From Holosporales bacterium (GTDB taxonomy: Bacteria > Pseudomonadota > Alphaproteobacteria > RUG11792), in assembly GCA_031266135.1 (NCBI GenBank), contig JAISBP010000003.1, positions 1 through 64,000 on the forward strand: 64,000 bases of DNA, read 5' to 3'. Both the position numbers and the translations under genes were made by a program. This document shows positions 61,109-64,000 of this stretch, one piece after another (within the stretch, counting starts at the first letter, position 1; each line of letters opens with the position of its first letter). The notes beneath the pieces are model-generated. The model was not told the DNA's origin and made no database searches. It saw only the letters and a list, made by a program, of their open reading frames with translations.

Positions 61109-62389
61109 TTAACACCTGCTTTTTCTCTTGCCAATCCCAAGATATAAATTGCATCTGAAGTTTCCAGTAAACGCTGGTCTAGATGGTGTGGGACCAGGTT
61201 CTGGTTCTACCACCGGAGGCTCTTCCTCTTCTACAGGAAGGTCTGGCTCTACCACCGGTGGATCTGGCTCTGCAGGAGGTTCTGGCTCTACCACTGGCGG
61301 CTCTGGCTCTGCAGGAGGTTCTGGTTCTACCACCGGAGGCTCTTCCTCTTCTACAGGAGGTTCTGGTTCTACCACTGGTGGATCTGGCTCGGCAGGGGGT
61401 TCTGGCTCTACAATATACTCTAGAGACTCCACCTTCATATAATAATCATAATACTTTTGCATGGTCCATTTTGGGAACGGACATTTGTATGAACCTATAC
61501 TGCTTCCTTCCAGTTTCATCCCGTTAACGTCATAATAATATGGATTGGTATTTGGCCCATAATTTAGTACCGTTAATTTGGAGAATTGCGCTATTTTGCA
61601 ATCAATTATAGTAAATGTATCTGGATCATCGTCAACAAAACTTAAGTATTGTTCTTTACTGGGCAAAGATGGAACCAGTGCATCATATATGATCCACAAG
61701 TTATGCCTTGGCTTACCTATTTTTTTTTTATACTGATAAAATGTCTCATCAAAAGTTTGATTAGGAGTTTTCATATCTCTTAATTCTTGAAAAAAATTGC
61801 GCTCCCTCATTAAATTTAGATTTGCAACCATACATCCAGTTATATAGCGTTGCTGCATTACGGATTCAGTTTCTGTTGGGTAATCGCCATTCGTTGATAG
61901 GATACATTGAACAGAAGCTTCGCTGGCCTTCCATAATTTTCCAATGTCGTTAATGACTACGGTGTTTCCACTAAGGAATATAACCCTTGAAACTTCAAAT
62001 GAATCTAAGAGGAGAGATAAAAAATATTTGAGATCTTCTATATTATCCCCTACATCATGACCAATTTCAGCGAGTTTACTCAAACTTGGTACGTTCGTTA
62101 TATCCCAGTTACTGAACCTTCGTGGTTGTGCCAATGCGTCAATTTGTTCATAAATTTCAGTAAAATTCAGTCGCTGATCACTGAATGGATCTATAATGTA
62201 GAAATGTAAATTATCAGTACATAATTCATCATTATAATTTCTTAATATTGATATAAGAGATGTAAAAATACCTCTCGGATTAGAGTTATCTATAATATAT
62301 GCAAAATTTACATCATTCGTGGAGGCAGTACGCACATCAAATAACATCAGAATAAATAATATTAAAAAACGAATAAAATGTAATTTCAT
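61109..62389 (-). CDS. Secreted GT8-like protein lacking metal ligands, with Pro/Glu repeat tail
   Basis: 426 residues. Signal peptide MKLHFIRFLILFILMLFDVRTAS. Residues 25-310 fold like a family 8 glycosyltransferase: VNFAYIIDNSNPRGIFTSLISILRN, LHFYIID, and FLSLLLDSFEVSRVIFLSGNTVVINDIGKLW, where active enzymes have a LDxDxxV motif; here D-x-D is S140-G-N142. VLNYGPNTNPY replaces the HxxGxxKPW box, losing its His ligand too. So it is probably not a standard Mn-dependent transferase. Residues of about 330-405 are five or six copies of a 13-14 residue Pro/Glu repeat, and the C-terminus (TGNFRCNLYLGIGKRKSRC) is basic. The export plus a eukaryote-facing fold suggest a secreted effector or surface protein. 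AT-rich. Confidence 0.75.
   Translation of the reverse strand: MKLHFIRFLILFILMLFDVRTASTNDVNFAYIIDNSNPRGIFTSLISILRNYNDELCTDNLHFYIIDPFSDQRLNFTEIYEQIDALAQPRRFSNWDITNVPSLSKLAEIGHDVGDNIEDLKYFLSLLLDSFEVSRVIFLSGNTVVINDIGKLWKASEASVQCILSTNGDYPTETESVMQQRYITGCMVANLNLMRERNFFQELRDMKTPNQTFDETFYQYKKKIGKPRHNLWIIYDALVPSLPSKEQYLSFVDDDPDTFTIIDCKIAQFSKLTVLNYGPNTNPYYYDVNGMKLEGSSIGSYKCPFPKWTMQKYYDYYMKVESLEYIVEPEPPAEPDPPVVEPEPPVEEEEPPVVEPEPPAEPEPPVVEPEPPAEPDPPVVEPDLPVEEEEPPVVEPEPGPTPSRPAFTGNFRCNLYLGIGKRKSRC
61196..61420 (-). repeat. Coding minisatellite (39-42 bp units)
   Basis: Tandem near-identical units encode VEPEPPAEPDPPV (13 aa) and VEPEPPVEEEEPPV (14 aa) alternating in the order A, B, A', A, B', then a partial unit. 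Since each unit is a multiple of three bases, copy-number change keeps the frame, so length variation between strains is expected. Confidence 0.85.
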
Positions 62390-62658
62390 TAATGGTAATA
62401 TACATTAAATTACTAATTTACTAATTCAATATACTTATTAAATATTAATTATTTCTTAATGAAAATACTTTTTTACAATAGATATACTTAGTGCCCCAAA
62501 TATATAATTCTCCTCCATCATCCTGACTATACCTAACTATATTAGATCCTTTCTTAGAATTTTTTATGAGGTACCACTGGATCCAGGTTCTTGCTTTCTC
62601 TCGTGGGGACCTGTTACACTGAACCATATCGGGAGACGCTTTTGGTATTAATCCACGG
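62390..62658. other. Intergenic stretch before recA; possible small ORF
   Basis: 269 bases. On the minus strand an open frame at 62445-62627 (up to 60 codons from an ATG at 62627, containing KARTWIQWYLIKNSKKGS and DGGELYIWGTKYIY) could be a small gene or a fragment; I know no match. No promoter is called. Confidence 0.3.
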
Positions 62659-63720
62659 ATGAGCATCGATAAGAACAAGGCATTGGACGCCGCCTTATCT
62701 CAGATAGAAAAGATTTTCGGGCGTGGTTCCGTCATGAAGCTGGGCCAACGAGAAGTCATCGAGATTGAGTCCATTCCAACGGGGTCGATCGGGCTGGACA
62801 TAGCCCTCGGGATCGGTGGATTCCCTAAGGGCAGAATAATCGAGGTATACGGGCCAGAGTCCTCAGGGAAGACGACGTTGGCGCTCCATGTCGTAGCCAA
62901 TGCCCAGAAAAACGGTGGGAATTGCGCGTTTATAGACGCCGAGCATGCTCTAGATCCAGTCTATGCCAAGAAGCTCCACATCGATATAAATAATCTTATC
63001 ATTTCACAACCAGATACTGGGGAACAGGCCCTGGAAATAGCCGATACCCTGGTCCGGAGTGGCGCCATCGATGTATTGGTCGTCGATAGCGTCGCGGCCC
63101 TAGTTCCAAAGGCTGAGCTCGAGGGAGATATGGGTGATTCTCATATGGGGCTCCAGGCGCGCCTCATGAGCCAGGCCCTCAGGAAGTTGACGGGATCTAT
63201 TTCGAGGACCAATTGCATGGTCATTTTCATCAATCAAATTCGCCAGAAGATAGGGGTCATGTTCGGGAACCCCGAGACTACGACCGGTGGGAACGCCCTC
63301 AAATTCTACGCCTCCGTCCGCATCGATATAAGGCGAATCGGATCGATCAAAGATAGGGATGATGTGGTCGGTAATCAAACGCGAGTAAAGGTCGTGAAGA
63401 ACAAGTTGGCTCCTCCGTTTAAGGTCGTGGAATTTGATATCATGTATGGAGAAGGTGTATCGAAGACCGGTGAGCTGATAGATCTCGGCGTCAGGGCAGG
63501 GATCATCGAAAAGTCTGGCTCATGGTATTCTTACAAGTCCTCCAAACTTGGGCAAGGTAAGGAGGCGGCGCGGACTTTCCTCAAAGAGAATCCGGAGATA
63601 GCCAATGAGATTGAGGCCGCCATTAGGGCAGATTCTGGAGCCGTTGCCGATACAATGATCGGAGAAGAAATAGTGATGGAGGCCAATGACGAAGTCATCG
63701 AAACAACGCCGACAGAGTAG
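62659..63720 (+). CDS. recA: Recombinase A
   Basis: 353 residues. [29 protein letters not shown], Walker [48 protein letters not shown] (loop 1 region), [36 protein letters not shown] (Walker B side and loop 2). It coats single-stranded DNA for recombination and stimulates LexA cleavage. GC content is visibly higher than in the region just upstream. The following lpxI start lies inside its 3' end. Confidence 0.98.
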   Translation: MSIDKNKALDAALSQIEKIFGRGSVMKLGQREVIEIESIPTGSIGLDIALGIGGFPKGRIIEVYGPESSGKTTLALHVVANAQKNGGNCAFIDAEHALDPVYAKKLHIDINNLIISQPDTGEQALEIADTLVRSGAIDVLVVDSVAALVPKAELEGDMGDSHMGLQARLMSQALRKLTGSISRTNCMVIFINQIRQKIGVMFGNPETTTGGNALKFYASVRIDIRRIGSIKDRDDVVGNQTRVKVVKNKLAPPFKVVEFDIMYGEGVSKTGELIDLGVRAGIIEKSGSWYSYKSSKLGQGKEAARTFLKENPEIANEIEAAIRADSGAVADTMIGEEIVMEANDEVIETTPTE

Positions 63721-64000
63721 CCCTCATACACCAACTGAGAACGCTACCAATTCTCAAGAGAAGGTCGCGGTCATAGCAGGCGGTGGGGATCTCCCCATGA
63801 GGATTTGCTCGAAGTTGGATGAGTTACACAGGGATTACGTATGTGTTTCGATCGCTGGGTTCGGACCACAGGAGCATCAGCAGTTTAATATCGGCGAAAT
63901 CGGACAGATTCTACGGTTTATTAAGGAGGCCCAAGCTAAGAGTATCCTATTCTGCGGACACGTTAAACGTCCGAGTTTCTTTTCTTTGAAACTAGATAGT
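63686..64000 (+). CDS. lpxI: UDP-2,3-diacylglucosamine pyrophosphatase LpxI, 5' part (window ends)
   Basis: Partial, at least 105 codons. The frame starts at the ATG at 63686 inside recA (35-base overlap) and reads [20 protein letters not shown] before [81 protein letters not shown] and GxVKRPxxxxLxxD are the LpxI (DUF1009) signatures. It hydrolyses UDP-diacylglucosamine to lipid X for lipid A, matching lptD. The N-terminal 27 residues are an unusual extension. Confidence 0.88.
   Translation, partial: MTKSSKQRRQSSPHTPTENATNSQEKVAVIAGGGDLPMRICSKLDELHRDYVCVSIAGFGPQEHQQFNIGEIGQILRFIKEAQAKSILFCGHVKRPSFFSLKLDS

Noticed and set aside
61128-61527. Plus-strand open frames rich in Gly/Ser/Thr (GSGSTTGGSGS) or Leu/Pro
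   Set aside because: They are the complement of the Pro/Glu minisatellite in the GT8-like gene; no start signal, and the composition is explained by the repeat.

Overview
The window reads as a chromosomal segment of an intracellular alphaproteobacterium of the Rickettsiales/Holosporales kind. Supporting signs are a MipZ division ATPase together with a ParAB/parS partition locus, a short phosphatidylserine decarboxylase with an RFGSR cleavage motif, GatC, tRNA genes with encoded CCA ends, dispersed housekeeping genes in small operons, moderate to low GC, and many short palindromic repeats. Some repeats are inserted in frame inside essential genes, as the Rickettsia palindromic elements (RPEs) are. 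I cannot name the species. Lipid A, peptidoglycan, isoprenoid (MEP) and outer-membrane functions are all represented (lptD, start of lpxI, murG, uppP, ispE, nagZ, OMPs), so the organism keeps a full Gram-negative envelope.

Layout. 0-3.5 kb: a small exported protein and two outer-membrane barrel proteins, all on the minus strand. 3.7-8.2 kb: tRNA-Leu, rpmI-rplT, tRNA-Leu, uppP-rluD, an exported lysine-rich coiled-coil protein, a type IV pilin-like protein and tRNA-Leu. 8.5-17.9 kb: MFS transporter, mipZ, family 4 uracil-DNA glycosylase, ispE, tRNA-Ser, thiN, ftsZ-nuoA, lepB-rnc and an AI-2E family permease. 18-19.6 kb: a stray type VI secretion gene (tssG) with an unknown partner, and tRNA-fMet. 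19.8-24.4 kb: a DUF3576-like protein, two tandem divergent LysR-like paralogs, tRNA-Arg and psd-dedA. 24.6-32.3 kb: lipoprotein nagZ, a double-length thyX, lptD and an htrA protease. 32.5-36.4 kb: two large secreted paralogs of unknown function, each behind the same strong-looking promoter. 36.5-41 kb: a polar amino-acid ABC transporter operon ending in a pseudoknot-like 3' structure, a membrane protein, and a murG carrying two repeat insertions. 41-47.8 kb: the T6SS operon tssK-tssL-tssM. 48-50 kb: two exported unknowns. 50.1-56.3 kb: gatC-thrS-nrdG-tsaB-rimI and rsmG-parA-parB, with two parS-like sites. 56.3-62.4 kb: tauE-potD-potC, trkH, and a secreted GT8-like protein that lacks its metal-binding residues and carries a Pro/Glu repeat tail. 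62.6 kb to end: recA and the start of lpxI.

The most notable features are these. (1) A family of 146-bp inverted-repeat elements has at least five exact-length copies and many relics. Copies inside murG (twice), the uracil-DNA glycosylase gene and the end of tssG are all read in the same frame, giving near-identical peptide inserts of about 49 residues in unrelated proteins. (2) The 597- and 588-residue secreted paralogs with duplicated promoters are candidate secreted or surface proteins of a family I do not recognise. (3) The secreted GT8 pseudoenzyme. (4) The tandem ThyX, whose two halves have lost complementary parts of the signature motif. (5) The T6SS genes, split between two loci. The region from about 48 to 62.4 kb is visibly more AT-rich, in third codon positions too, than recA, lptD or tssM.
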